Positions 10,756 through 22,358 of a stretch of DNA of 64,000 nucleotides are shown piece after piece; the first letter of the stretch is position 1; each line of letters opens with the position of its first letter. The DNA comes from Ursus arctos. Lineage: Eukaryota; Chordata; Mammalia; Carnivora; Ursidae. The stretch is from NCBI RefSeq assembly GCF_023065955.2, contig NW_026623100.1, forward strand, positions 68,204,727 to 68,268,726, written 5' to 3'. The notes under the pieces are model-generated. The model had not been told where the DNA came from. It saw nothing but the letters and a program-made list of their open reading frames with translations, and did no database searches. The position numbers and the translations under genes are program-made.

Positions 10756-13115
10756 ACCAGCCACTTTCCTATTCCCCTTTCCTCATCTCTACTGGTATGC
10801 CCATTCTTAGGTGCATGACTAGGTATGTACGCATGGTTAAGGAGAAGTAAGTAGGTCAAGTGACAGAAAGCAATGCACAAATACATAAATTATATTTTGA
10901 TTTAGGCTTTTTACTCTTTATATAATAAGGCTCTCTGCTCTACTGTAAAACTTTCAGGCATTAGTAGGGAAACTCACAATAGAGGCCTTGTTGTTATTAT
11001 ATCCCAGAAACTCTTACTATTCCATGCTCCATACTACTTTCTTCCTTGAAGTAGGACCCACTCAATTAGTCTATCCTCATTTCCACTCTACTGTCCTTAT
11101 CCCCATTATATCCCATAGGATTCTTCAATGTGGGAGGCTCCATCTCTTCCAGACCATTTTACTCTTACCATCACTACAGGGAAGTACGGTGAGGAAATAA
11201 TTCACAAATATGGGGAAATTGCAAAAGCTTCCTGAAGCAGCTCCTGCTGGCGCGGTTGCCAGCTGTGGTAGATACGGCCGCAGCTGTGACTTTCTCTTCC
11301 CAGGGGTGACACTTCCTGAAATCCTGCTCCCTCCTCAGCCCCATTTCTGCAACTAGGGCAAGAACAGACTGCCTGAGCTTCTAGGCAAGACTTAATGAAC
11401 CAAGTCCAGGACCCTCAATCCAAGGAGCGCAGAGGTAGAAGGTAGAAGGCAAAACCAAAGTCTAGCTCAAGGATAAGTGCAAGTCGGGTTTCTTGAGGAG
11501 GCCTCTAGAAGGAGCTCAGAGACTCATAGTTTAAGTGGAATGAACCATAGGTGAACCAGCAGATACAATTTCTTGATTTGCCTGAAAGTTCTTTGGGTGG
11601 GATCAAAATTGCGCAGAATACACATTGCTTATCTCTTTGGGTACTTGGGCTCGCTTCTAGGCACCTCTGACTCTTGACTCCTGTTGCCTTCCTTAATAGC
11701 AGAACAGAAGGCCCAGCCTCCCCAGATATCAAAGATAAGAAGATAAACTCTTTTTAAATGAATAAATGAGTAAGGGAATGAATGAATGTATACATGAATA
11801 TAAGAAGGACAGGGCCCTATGACAGCAGAAGCTGTCTACAGACAGTAATCCCAAATCCAGACCTCCAGCCTTTCCTTGGAAGGACAATATATATGTAAAT
11901 AGAGCCATCACGTTTAGAATGTCAGGCCTCAGAGGGTTCCTCTGGAGCTTACAAAGGCCACTTCACATTTCTCCATGAAATTACAAAACTTGACAGCTTT
12001 CTTAACACAGTGATGGTGAGGAATAAAAACTTCAGAAATTACGCTATTTGAAAAGTAAACTATTTACTGTTCAGAGGGAAAAATCTGAACTTAACTACTT
12101 GGCAGCTATCAAAATGTAACCCTATGACACAACAGTGATTTAAAACGTAAATAGAGCTTCAGGCACGCAGAGAAGGAACTAGCTATCCCCACCCAAACCT
12201 CGTTCTGTGGCACCTTCACCGGCAGGGACTGACCGGGGCCCAGGCACTCACCATCGCTGCCTGGACCGGATGGTAGACTACCTAAATTTGCAGGTCTAAC
12301 TCCACCTGCACCTCCTTGGTCGCAAGGCTATAGAGGAAGCATCACAAAGGAAGGCCTGGAGATACATTTTCATGAAGGAAGTGTGCACTAAATGAAGGCT
12401 AGGTTAATAACCGAGGTAGACATTCTTAAAAAAAAAAATTAGTATATGACCTCCAGGAACAGACGGTTGTGTGTGAAATGCGTTGTGCCCCTGCGTGTTC
12501 TCACCGTGAGAGTTAACCGCATCCAGGTCTTGAGGTGTGCACTCGTGCCCTTAGAAATGCACTCACACTCTAGAGCTGTGTGCCTTGAAAATATATCCAA
12601 TTCTATAAACCTCATATATTTCTGTTTAATTTTGTAACACGGAGAAGACCGGGCAAGACTCCTTGGTGGGCAGTGGTCAACAGAATCCTCACTGGCCTAT
12701 TTGCCCCTCCTTAGCTGTGGGCATCTGCTACCCCAGGGCCTGGCAGTGCAGATTGGGGTTGGTGCCAGTGCCTGGGGAGCCAGTGCTGTTCGCGGTTTCG
12801 ACATGAGCTGGCAGACGTTGCCTGGGGTGGGGGTTGGGATAGATGACCTCTAAGTTCCCTTCTCATCTTGAGACCCTGTGATGAACTTAGAAGACATGAC
12901 CCTGATTTTCTGCAATATTAAACTACCACCTCTACCTATAATTCTAAGGACTTTTGTGGGTCTCTCCCACTTTTCCAGAAGACTTGTCCAAAATGTGCAT
13001 TGTAGACAGAAATGTGATCCATCAGTTTTGTTCTTGCTTTTTTTTTTTTAATTGCACCATAGTATTAATATAATTATGTGAAAGCACATGACCAAATATG
13101 AAATGCTTCATAGAC
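10756..13115. other. Mostly unassigned intergenic DNA
   Basis: Contains GAAT/AAAT simple repeat at 11756-11790 and, at 12819-12885, a string ('gggatagatgacctctaagt' then 'tcccttctcatcttgagacc') resembling an L3/CR1 tail. The rest shows no repeat or exon that I recognise. A 10-bp A run precedes 12440. Confidence 0.45.
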
Positions 13116-13130
13116 AAAAAGTCATAAACA

Positions 13131-13325
13131 GGGGCGCCTGGGTGGCACAGCGGTTAAGCGTCTGCCTTCACGCTCGGGGCGTGATCCCTGCGTTATGGGA
13201 TCGAGCCCCACATCAGGCTCCTCTGCTGTGAGCCTGCTTCTTCCTCTCCCACTCCCCCTGCTTGCGTTCCCTCTCTCACTGGCTGTCTCTCTCTCTGTCA
13301 AATAAATAAATAAAATCTTTAAAAA
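13131..13325 (+). mobile_element. CAN-SINE (SINEC) with perfect target-site duplication
   Basis: tRNA-derived carnivore SINE. Head 'ggggcgcctgggtggcacag', a pol III box B-like 'gggatcgagcccc' at about 13198-13209, the CT-rich 'cttcctctcccactccccct' body, 'aaataaataaataaaatctt' tail and poly-A. A 15-bp perfect duplication (aaaaagtcataaaca) flanks it at 13116-13130 and 13326-13340, so it inserted by L1-type target-primed reverse transcription. Not an active tRNA gene. Confidence 0.98.
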
Positions 13326-13454
13326 AAAAAGTCATAAACACTTCATAATGGCAACCAAAACACTCAGAAGCTCTGGGCAGCAGTAAGCCAAGCTTAATTT
13401 TTAGAGGAATATCAAAGCCAAAGAACCAAACCAAGGAAGTTGCCTATGGATGTA

Positions 13455-13570
13455 AAATTTTGGGCACAGTTCAGTTCATTTCAATTCCATTCAACAGATA
13501 GATGTATCTACTAAGTAGGCATGGGGCACTGTGCTGGTTTCTGTTCCATATGAAGAGGGTTTGCTTGTTT
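13455..13570 (-). repeat. L2 3' fragment
   Basis: 'ccattcaacagatagatgta' then 'ctactaagtaggcatggggcactgtgctgg' style sequence matches the reverse complement of the L2 tail ('ttcattcaacaaatatttat', 'tgtgccaggcactgtgct'). Confidence 0.6.
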
Positions 13571-13689
13571 TCAGGGATTGGCGCTACACAGATGGTTTCA
13601 TAATGGTGATGAGAGGTGAATCAGAGCAAGAGCACAAATACAGTTTTCCACTTAATAATCATAATTATAAAAACAACAATTAGAAAAAG

Positions 13690-13965
13690 CTACCATTTAC
13701 CAGAGGGCCAATCATATGCCAGGGTTTATGCCACACCAAGCATTCTCTGTGTGTATGAGTGCTCGCATATATAATTCCTAATCCTTGCCGCAACTCAGCC
13801 AAGAGAGTTATTCTTATTTCCCATTTTCTATAGGAAAAAACCAAGTCATGGCGTGGTTACCTCTTTTGGCCAAGGTCACCCAGCTCTTAGGTGCTGAGCC
13901 AGAGTTTGAAAACATAATTGTCTAACTCCAAAGCCAACACACGCTGCATCACACCTGCATTAACC
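13690..13965 (-). repeat. MIR SINE
   Basis: Reverse-complement MIR across nearly its full length: 'atatgccagggtttatgcca', 'ttattcttatttcccatttt', 'tggccaaggtcacccagctc', 'gagccagagtttgaaaacat' and 'ctaactccaaagcc'. Confidence 0.85.
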
Positions 13966-15204
13966 TCCATCTTGCCACCTTCCACAATGGCCGTTACTAC
14001 TTGGCAGAAGGGGTGGCGGGGGGGCCTCAACCTGGCCCATGACTTTTGGTGAGAGTGGCTCACGGGTGCTCAGCCTCTCCTCCCAGACCCTTCTACTTGC
14101 TGCCTAAGCCTGGCACCTCTCCTTGTTATTCCAAGTGGACCAGTCGGTGGTCTAGGCAGGAAGTGGAGAGACAGCTTCTGAACCTGGCTTTGAGCTCCGT
14201 GAAGTCCTCTAACGAATCCATCTAGGCTGAGTATTTCCCAGCCACCTTCATAAAGTCTTCCTTTCCTCCGTTGTAGCCGATCTGACTACAAATGCAACCT
14301 CGCTGACGTGGGGTCTCTCAGTGGCTCTGAGTGGGGCCCGTCTACCCCAGGGCAGGGTTCCCATCAGCGGGCAGTGCCTGCCTGGCAGTGAGTCTTTGAA
14401 AAGGCAGTTGGCTTGTTCCCTGAAGTAGGTCACATGCTCTCAGCCCTCTCGCCCTCCTCCTCCTGTTGGAGCCACCCAAGGGGAAGCTCATGTGAAAACA
14501 GCAGGGTACTCCCCATCAGCAGAGATACATCTTTGCCCCCCGTGATGGGCTCTGCTGGTCCGGCAGCCACAGGCAAGCTGTGTTTTATTCGTGAACATCC
14601 TTCTTGTTTCAGCCGATAATGGACTCTAGTTAGGAGACAACACAGTAAACACAGCATAAACATTGGGATGTGCAGCTGGAATGAGTCTGCATATAAATAA
14701 GAGTGCTGGGAGCCAGGGAGGTAATAAGTCAGGAATGCAATGGAGAAAGGTTATTAAAAGCAGAGCTTGTAAAAATCTGCAACAAGGCTGAAAGCTTGGA
14801 GCATTTCTTGATTACAGAGGACTAAAGGCAGCGACCTGTCTCATCTGTGCTCTGCCTTGCTGGGTGACTGGACTCCTCACTTAAAATCCTGCTGTTACTC
14901 ACTTTGTTGAGTCGTAAAGTTGGGATTTTATACACTGAAAACAAAAGAGAGTTGTCGGGATGTTGTGAAGACCGTACATGAAAGCATTATGAAAAAGCTG
15001 ATATTGCTGCATGAATGGAAAGTTATGTGATTCTTAATTTGGGAAAGTGGCTGAAATTACTCTTTTACACATCTGAGCCTTCCTCTTGGTTGAATATCAA
15101 GCAGAGTTATCTTTTGTAACAGAAATCTCTCCGGGACATATCAGGCATAAAAGGAACCAAGAGTATTTTCTGTTGTGTTAGAGTCAAAACAGAAAGGTCC
15201 TTTT
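13966..15204. other. Repeat-free segment, possible conserved non-coding DNA
   Basis: No transposon signature over about 1.2 kb. The part from 14690 has features often seen in conserved non-coding DNA (AT-rich, 'gttattaaaagcagagcttg', 'tttcttgattacagagga'), but conservation cannot be seen from one sequence. Two opposite frames of 68-77 codons at 14410-14663 lack domains. Confidence 0.4.
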
Positions 15205-15640
15205 TATTAGCTTTATACTGGTCAGGATGTGGTGGGCTGTGCTGCAGTAAGAAATAAATCCTGAAATCCCACTGGCTTAACAACAGTAACAGAAAGGAGG
15301 GTATTCCTGTCTCTCCGACATGACCCCCAGCATGTCTGTGGCATTTCTCTTACAATCAGTGAGTTCCGAGCCCTAGGCAGCTCGTCTCTAGTAGCCACAC
15401 TGTGACTTCTTGCATTGCCTCAGAAGGGAAAGAAAAGGATGCTTCTAATAGTCAAGCCAGGAAGTGGCTTATCACTTCCACTCCTATTCTGTTATCCACA
15501 ACCCAGTCATGTGGCCCCAACCCAATTGCAAGGGAGGCTGTGAGGCGTGGAGGAGCCCAGGGATGTCTCGGGTGAGCTCCGTGCCTGCCTCACCTTTCTT
15601 AAAGTTAGTATCTGGTGACTGGATATGCAGGGGTACCTTG
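15205..15640 (-). repeat. Old LTR-like interspersed repeat, family not assigned
   Basis: Reverse orientation of the family seen at 5160. 'tgctgcagtaagaaataaat', 'cccactggcttaacaacagt', 'cagaaggg', 'cactcctattctgttatcca', then 'agtcatgtggccccaaccca' and 'ttgcaagggaggctgtgagg' follow the remembered order (… 'tcagtggcttaa' … 'ggccccacccaaccacaagg'). Confidence 0.55.
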
Positions 15641-16194
15641 TAGTCATGGAAGAGGTGATACTACTTTGATGTTGCTCCAATGACTTTTGTAAGTCTCTGT
15701 CTAAGATTATGAGCTTACATATTTTGGTGGCAGAACAAGACTCTCAAAAGAACTTACCCACCAGCCGTAGACCTCTATATGACATTGTGATTTTAATTCT
15801 GGACACTCGTGCTTCTGAACCCTGGTTTATTCAGGATAACACTTAAGTAATTTAACCATATTTTCAGGCTAATTGTTGCCATGCCATCTTAGCAGCTATG
15901 ATATAATTGGGATAGCATTACCTTTTAGCCTTCTAATGCTGAGGCTAATAGCTTTGGTCAGGCATTTTACTATTGATTGGAACACTTTATTAAAAGCCTT
16001 GAATTGTGCAAAAAGAAAAACTTGTTAAATGCAATCATATACATCTTATAGCCTAACATCTGGCATTTTCATAGTCTGAAGTCATCATAAATTGCTGACA
16101 TTCGTTCCTACCTTCAAACTTTCTGAATTTTAAAGTGATTCAATGGTATCTTTTTAGAGTTGCAAAAGGTATCTCAGCATTGAGATTATTTAGA
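15641..16194. other. Intergenic, no assigned feature
   Basis: AT-rich DNA without a recognisable repeat or gene. Confidence 0.5.
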
Positions 16195-16545
16195 TTTAAA
16201 TTAATTAAACAAGGAGGCCGTGAGACTAATGTGGCTCTAATGGGATGGCAGCCTATGTAAGCAAATCAAAATCTAAGCCTGTAAATGCATCAAGGTTACA
16301 AAACTGAAACCTGTGGACAACCAATCACAAACAGCAAACTAGGCTTTAATCAATAGCCAATCAATAATTTCCTTACTTTACTTTTGTCTTTTCTTCATAA
16401 AAGTCTCTCCCGGAGCTCTTGTCTGGGGGTAGGGGAGAGGGCAGCTCCCAACCACTTTTGATTTGATGCTACCCAGTTTGAATTGATATTTGCTCAAGTA
16501 AACCCTTAAAATTTTCAATATGCCTCAGTTTATCTTTTCCACAGA
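16195..16545 (+). mobile_element. Retroviral-type LTR, family not assigned
   Basis: LTR-like layout: 'aaacaaggaggccgtgagac', 'gcatcaaggttacaaaactg', 'caaccaatcacaaacagca' (CCAAT-type boxes), a TATA-like 'ttcataaaagtctctccc', and a 3' part 'aagtaaacccttaaaatttt' with 'atgcctcagtttatcttttc'. This is the pattern of ERV1/ERVL LTRs with a 'taaactcttaaaa…cctcagttta' end. No gag, pol or env sequence adjoins it. Confidence 0.55.
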
Positions 16546-17379
16546 TTCCAGTGTTATATATTTTTTTGGAACAGAATGGACATCTATAGAAAGCAATTGC
16601 TACCTTAAAATAGCACTCTGAATTTAAGTTAATTTTAAATACCTTTTCCAGATGGACAACCAACTGTTTTCATCAGTTTGGAACTTCCTAGCAGTAAAAT
16701 GCTGGTGTGTAAAGGTTACTCTTTCATTTTATCTTCAACAATGCAGTCTGTTCTTAGACCCAGTCCATCCTCTCTCAGTTTGTGAGCTTGATGATTTGAA
16801 TTCACCAATCCTAAACTCCATCTGTTTGTTGCCTGAAAACAGTTGAACAGATTTCAATAAATTTAGAAACTGTAAATAAATTGTTGAATAGGCCTGAATG
16901 ATGGGTAGGATTTCAACACCGAGGATGGACAGCCATTGTATTCATTTAAGACTTACAGATGTGGATTTGCTCATGTCTCATCACCAAGGTCAGATAAGAA
17001 TTTCCTACTATCTCATACTCCAAGTGGTGACATCATTTCCTTCCAAACTTTGCAGAATAAAGTAAATCCAGACTGAATTTAAACTGCAGGTTCTGTCCCC
17101 TCTGGTTTCCCTGGGTCCCTGAAATTAATCATCCATACATTCTTTTTGCATTTCCATCAGCTTTCCTACAGAAGAGACGGATGGTAAACAAAGGGAAAAT
17201 GATAACACAATATATAAAACATTTGTGTATTATTTTATTCTTTAAGAATTTGAATATATTCTAACAGCAGAAGTTATGGTGCTTTTAAAGGCATTGTTGA
17301 AACCCCAGGAATTCTAGGGAACACATGTTGTTATAAAACATAAGTCACATAACAAGAGCTACCTTTTTTTCCCCCTAAC
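16546..17379. other. AT-rich intergenic DNA
   Basis: No repeat family recognised. Overlapping short frames at 16469-16846 are not supported as genes. Confidence 0.45.
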
Positions 17380-17575
17380 TACTATTTACTGCAGGTATAT
17401 TGTATTTCAGGCATTGCTTAGCATTTTCCATATGGCATTCCATTAATATTTGCAAAGAATTTTTCAGTTATACATTCTGGTCCTCATTTAACAGATGAGA
17501 AAAGCAAGTCTGGAAAAGGCTAAGTAACTTGCCAAAATCACAAGGCTGGCAAGTAGAGGAACTGTGAGTCTATGT
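17380..17575 (-). repeat. MIR SINE
   Basis: 'actatttactgcaggtatat', 'tcaggcattgcttagcattt', 'ctggtcctcatttaacagat', 'gagaaaagcaagtctgg', 'ctaagtaacttgccaaaatc' and 'acaaggctggcaagtagagg' follow reverse-complement MIR. Confidence 0.85.
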
Positions 17576-18977
17576 GGGTCTTCATCGTCTCCTTTTGATT
17601 TCGTTTTTTTTATTGAAGGGGTTGGGTGGTGGCAGTGAAAGAAGGCGCATCTTTCTTCAAGTTCTTTGTTGCTTCCAGAAAGTCTGTGTTGATTAGGTAA
17701 AAGATGCTCAAGCTTTTGTTTCATAGATGTTCTTTGATATTCTTATTTCAGATAATTCTTTTAAAGGGGCAGCTAGGGCATGCGTGCTAGCTTCCTTCTA
17801 TAGTCACCTTACTCAGAGACGGATACAGGCATCTGAACATAATTAGAGCCCTTTTTTTTTCTGTATTTCTACCATGAAATACGAATTCAGAATACATTTC
17901 AGGTCCTGTTTGTTTTCATATTGACAAACCTCTTGTATCCTCCACTGATTACCTTTTTAAAAATTAAACTTTGAGATGTAATTTACGTAATTAAGATTTA
18001 ACTATTATAAATGTCCAATTCAATGAGTTTGGATAAATATGTACACCAATGTAACAACAAGCACAATAAGGATAAAAATTTCTATCATTCCAGAAAGTTC
18101 CTTCCTATTTTTTGTAGCTCATCCCTATGATCACATGAAGTGCAATTTAGCAGGGTTTTCTTTTATGGCTTGTGTTTCTTCTCTTCAATCTAAGATAGCT
18201 TTGCCTATCTGAACATCACAAAGATTTTCCCCTGTGCATTCTTCTAAACTTTTGGAGTTTTAAGTTTTCACATTTAAGCCTATAATCATTTCAAGTTAAT
18301 ATTTAATGTATGGTATAATGTAATGGTCAGGCTTTATTTTATAGAGATACCCAGTTTTCCAGCACTTTTTGTTGAAAAGACTGTCTTTTCCCCATTGAAT
18401 TACATTGGCCCCTGAAAATCAATTGATCATATGTGTATAGGTCTATTTTCAGACTCAGAATACTTTCCCATTGATCTGTTTGTTTATCCTTGTGTCTTAC
18501 TTGGACTTTATAGATCTTGAAATCAAGTTCTGTAATTCTTCCATTTTTTTTTTCTTTTCAAAACTGTTTCAGACATTCTGTGTTTTTTGTGTCTCTATAT
18601 ACATTTTGGAATCAAGTCACTAAGAATTTGATTGGGAATGAGTTGAATCTATAGATCAGTTAGGGATAATTAACAAGTTAAGTTTTTTCAATCCATGAAT
18701 ATGTAATATCTATCCATTTATTTTAGTCTTTAATTTTTCTCAGCAAAGTTTTACAGTATTAAATGAACAAAACTTGCACATATTTTGTTAGATTTATTCC
18801 TAAGTATTTAATTTTGGATGTCATTCTAAATGGTATTTTTTAAATTCAATTTTTAATTTTTTTCTTAGTATATAATTGATTTTTGTGTCTTTTTCCTGAA
18901 ATGCTGTTCAACTCATTATTCTGAAAGTTTTTCTCTAGACATATTAGGATTTTCTTCATATAAAATTATGTCATCTT

Positions 18978-19166
18978 CGGGGGCGCCTGGGTAGTGCAGT
19001 CGTTAAGCGTCTGCCTTTGGCTCAGGGCGTGATCCCGGCGTTCCGGGATCGAGTCCCACATCGGGCTCCTCCGCGGGGAGCCTGGTTCTTCCTCTCCCAC
19101 TCCCCTGCTGTGTTCCCTCTCTCCCTGGCTGTCTCTCTGTCACATAAATAAATAAAAATCTTTTAA
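18978..19166 (+). mobile_element. CAN-SINE inserted in the minus-strand L1
   Basis: Head 'gggggcgcctgggtagtgca', body 'cgttccgggatcgagtccc', (AAATA)n and short A tail. A 16-bp perfect duplication, aaaattatgtcatctt, lies at 18962-18977 and 19167-19182. In the L1's own sense the duplicated target encodes the polymerase aspartate pair (reads FKDD here), so the SINE landed on the L1 catalytic codons. Confidence 0.97.
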
Positions 19167-19720
19167 AAAATTATGTCATCTTTGAATAAAAACATTTTTG
19201 TTCTTTCTATTTCAATCTATATGCCTTTTTTTTCTTTTTCTATCCTATTGAATTAGCTTAGACCTTTAAGTACAATACTGAATAGTTGTAGTGAGAGAAA
19301 ACATCCTTGCCTTGTTTTTGTCCCTTACAGGAAATAGTTTAGTTTTTACCATTAAATATTACGTTAGCTGTAGATTTTTCATAGGTACTCTTCACCAAGT
19401 TAAAAGAAGAGAATAGATGTTAAATTTTGTCAAATTATTTTACTACATCTATTGATAGGATCATGTGTTTTTCTCTCCACTATTTTTTTAAAATGGTAAA
19501 CTATATTGATTTGCTTTGAAATTTTATGTTCATCTTCTAATACTTGAATAAGCCCACTTTGTCATGCTATATTATTCTTTTTTATATATATTTCCATATT
19601 TGATATGCTAATATTAAGGAATTTTGCTTCTATATTCATAAAGGTCTTCAGTTTTCTTATACTGTCTTTGTTTAGTTTTGGTATCAGGTTAATACCAATC
19701 TCATAAAATAAATTGCAAAG

Positions 19721-21440
19721 TAAAGTATGAAAGAAGTAAAATTTTCACTATTTGCAGACGACATGATACTGTATACAGAAAACCCAACAGGGTGCCCTGG
19801 TGGCTCAGTCATTTAAGCATCCGACTCTTGAGTTTGGTTCTGGTCATGATTTCAGGGTTGTGAGATGGAGCCTCTCAGCAGGCTCCGTGCTCAGTGGGGA
19901 GTCTGCTTGAGATTCTCTCTCTCTCTCCCTCTATCCCTCCCCCCAGCCCGCTCTCTCTATCAAATAAATAATAAATAAATCTTCAAAAAAACCCCAGAGA
20001 CTCTACCAAAAGTTTTCTACTGTAACTGATAAATGAATTCAGCAAGGTTGCAGGATATAAAACAATATACAGAAATCTGTTGCATTTCTAGACACTAATA
20101 ATGAATCAGCAGAAAGACTAAGAAAACAATCCATTTACAATTGCACAAAAGATAATAAAATACCTAGGAAGAAACTAAACCAAAGAGGTAAAAGACTTGT
20201 ACTCTGAAAACTCTGATGAACTGATGAAAGAAATTGAAGATGGCACAAAGAAATGGAAAGACATTCCACGCTCATATTGGAAGAACAAATACTGTTTAAA
20301 ATGTTGATACTACCCAAAGCAATCTACAGATTTAATGCAATCCCTATTGAAACACCAACAGTTGTGTTTTTTTGTTTTTGTTTTTGTTTTTGTTTTTTAC
20401 AGAACTAGAGCAAACAATCCTAAAATTTGTATGGAATTACAAAAGACCCTGAGTAGCCAAAGCAATCTTGAAAAAGAAAAGCAAATTGGAGATATTACAA
20501 TTTCAGACTTAAGTTATATTACAAAGCTGTAGTGATCAAAACAGTATGGTACTGGCACAAAAATAGACACATAGATCAATACATCAGAATAGAAAGCCCA
20601 GAAATAAACCCACAATTGTATGGTCTGTTAATCCTCAACAAAAGAGGAAAGAATATCCAGTGGGAGAAAGGCAGTCTCTTCAACAAATGGTGCTGGGAAA
20701 ACTGGACAGCCACATGCAGAAGAATGAAACTGAACCGCCTTCTTACAGCACATGCAAAAATAAACTCAAAATGGATTAAGGACCTAAATGTGAGACCTGA
20801 AACCATAATAATCCTAGATGAGAGGACAGGCAGTAATTTATGTGACATCAGTTGTAGTAATCTTTCTAGATATGTCTCCTGAGGCAAGGAAAACAAAAGC
20901 AAAAAATAAACTATTGGGACTAAAACATCAAAATAAAAAGCTTCTGCACAGCAAAGGAAACAATCAGCAAATCTAAAAGACAACCTACTGAATGGGAGAA
21001 GATATTTTCAGTGACATATCTGATAAAGTATTAGTATCCAAAATCTATAAATAATTTACACCACTCGATACCAAATACCAAAATGATCCAATCTAAAATG
21101 GACAGAAGATGCAAACAGACGTTTCCCCAAAGAAGACATCCAGGTGGCCAACAAACACATGTAAAGAGCTCAACATCACACAGCATCAGGGAAATGCAAA
21201 TCAAAACCACAATGAGATACCTCCTCACACCTGTCAGAATGGCTGAAATCAAAACCTCAAGAAACAGTGTTGGTGAGGATGTGAAGAAGGAACCCTTATG
21301 CACAGTTGGTGGGAATGCAAACTGGTGCAGCCCCTGTGGAAGAAAGTATGGAGGTTTCTCAAAAAATTAAAAATAGAAATACTGTATGATCCAATATTTC
21401 CACTACTAGGTATTTACCCAGAGAATACAGAACACTAATT
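19721..21440 (+). pseudogene. L1 ORF2 fragment (reverse transcriptase to C-terminus), decayed
   Basis: The frame reads SLFADDMILYTENP; the FADD catalytic motif is at 19751-19762. Thumb and connection-type sequence follows after the SINE (19998-20530, with a frame change near 20335). 20532-20882 keeps a 116-codon frame containing [20 protein letters not shown], typical of the ORF2 C-terminal part. 21083-21370, in another frame, holds REMQIKTTMRYLLTPVRM, followed by the usual end near 21420. Frameshifts, stops and the SINE mean no functional protein; the endonuclease domain and ORF1 are absent. Confidence 0.9.
19790..19985 (+). mobile_element. CAN-SINE (older subtype) inserted in the plus-strand L1
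   Basis: Head 'gggtgccctggtggctcagt', 'gactcttgagtttggttctg', CT-rich body, 'aaataaataataaataaatc' tail. It interrupts the L1 between 'gaaaaccc' (19779-19786) and 'agactctacc'; a near-duplicate (aaaacccaacag / aaaaccccagag) flanks it. It lies about 27 bp downstream of the FADD codons. Boundaries are good to a few bases. Confidence 0.93.
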
Positions 21441-22195
21441 TGAAAGGTTACCTGCACTCCTGTGGTTAGGGCAGCATTATTTGTAATAGCCAAACTGGAA
21501 GCAGCTCAGGTTTCCATCGATAGATGAATGGGTAGAGAAGAAGTGGTATCTCTCTGTCTCTCTCTCTGTCTCTCTGTATTCTGTCTATCGATCTAAAAAA
21601 GGAATGAAATCTTTCCATTTGCAACAACATGGATAGAGCTAGAGAGTGTAATGCTAGGGGAAATAAGCCAATCAGAAAAAGACAACCATATGATTTCACT
21701 CATATGTAGAATTTAAGAAACAGAACAAATGAACAAAAGAAAAAAAAAAAAAACAAACCCCAAACAGCTCAGACTCTTAACCATACAGAATAAGCAGATG
21801 GTTCCCAGAGGGCGGGTGAGTGGGGGGATGGGTGAAATAGGTGATGGGGATTAAGAGTAAACTTATCATGATGAGCACTGGGTAATATATGGAATTGTTG
21901 AATCACTATATTGTAAACCTGAAACTGTATAACACTATGCAAACTACACTGGAATTAAAAATAAAAAAAAAAGAAAAAGAAAAAACATGAAAACAAGAAA
22001 AATTGAAAATAAATGAGCTAGCAGTGAGAAAGAACAAAATAATATGAAAAAGAATTGCAAAATATATTCTTTTATTTTCTGTTTAGGAAGGGTCTTGGTG
22101 TAGGAATGGTATTATTTTTTTCTTAAATGTTCGATAGACTTCACCAGTGAAGACACTGTACTTCGAGTTTTCTTTATTAGAAGGTTTTTAATTAA

Positions 22196-22358
22196 AAGGG
22201 AATCGGGCTAGGCCAGTGATGGGTATTAAGGAGGGCACATATTGCATGGTGCACTGGGTGTTATATGCAAATAATGAATCATGGAACATTACATCAAAAA
22301 CTAAGGGTATACTCTATGGTGACTAACATAACATAATAAAAAATTATTATAAAAAAAG
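22196..22358 (+). mobile_element. 5'-truncated carnivore L1 3' end, plus strand
   Basis: 'gaatcgggctaggccagtga', 'gatgggtattaaggagggca', 'gcactgggtgttatatgcaa', 'gtgactaacataacataata' and a short A-rich tail. This is the terminal ~160 bp of the L1 type whose minus-strand copies occur at 35276 and 47280. It sits within the minus-strand L1, whose sequence resumes at about 22359. No clear duplication was found. Confidence 0.88.

Larger units (their letters stand above)
19720..22052 (+). mobile_element. 5'-truncated L1 LINE, plus strand, inside the older L1
   Basis: Starts abruptly within the ORF2 reverse transcriptase, runs through the ORF2 C-terminus and ends in a carnivore L1 3' UTR ('gagcactgggtaatatatgg', 'gaatcactatattgtaaacc', 'tacactggaattaaaaataa') followed by an A-rich tail from 21960. 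'aattgcaaa' at 19711-19719 and 22053-22061 is a probable short duplication of the older L1. About 60 bp of less A-rich sequence after 22000 may be tail decay or 3' transduction. A SINE interrupts it at 19790. Confidence 0.93.

Noticed and set aside
13131..13210. tRNA gene suggested by A- and B-box-like motifs
   Set aside because: The motifs belong to a CAN-SINE with duplication and poly-A tail. No cloverleaf with paired acceptor stem is present.
17951..22052. Single twin-primed (5'-inverted) L1 insertion
   Set aside because: The opposed pieces both contain the FADD-to-C-terminus segment, and the minus-strand L1 continues beyond 22053. A twin-primed copy would not duplicate that segment.
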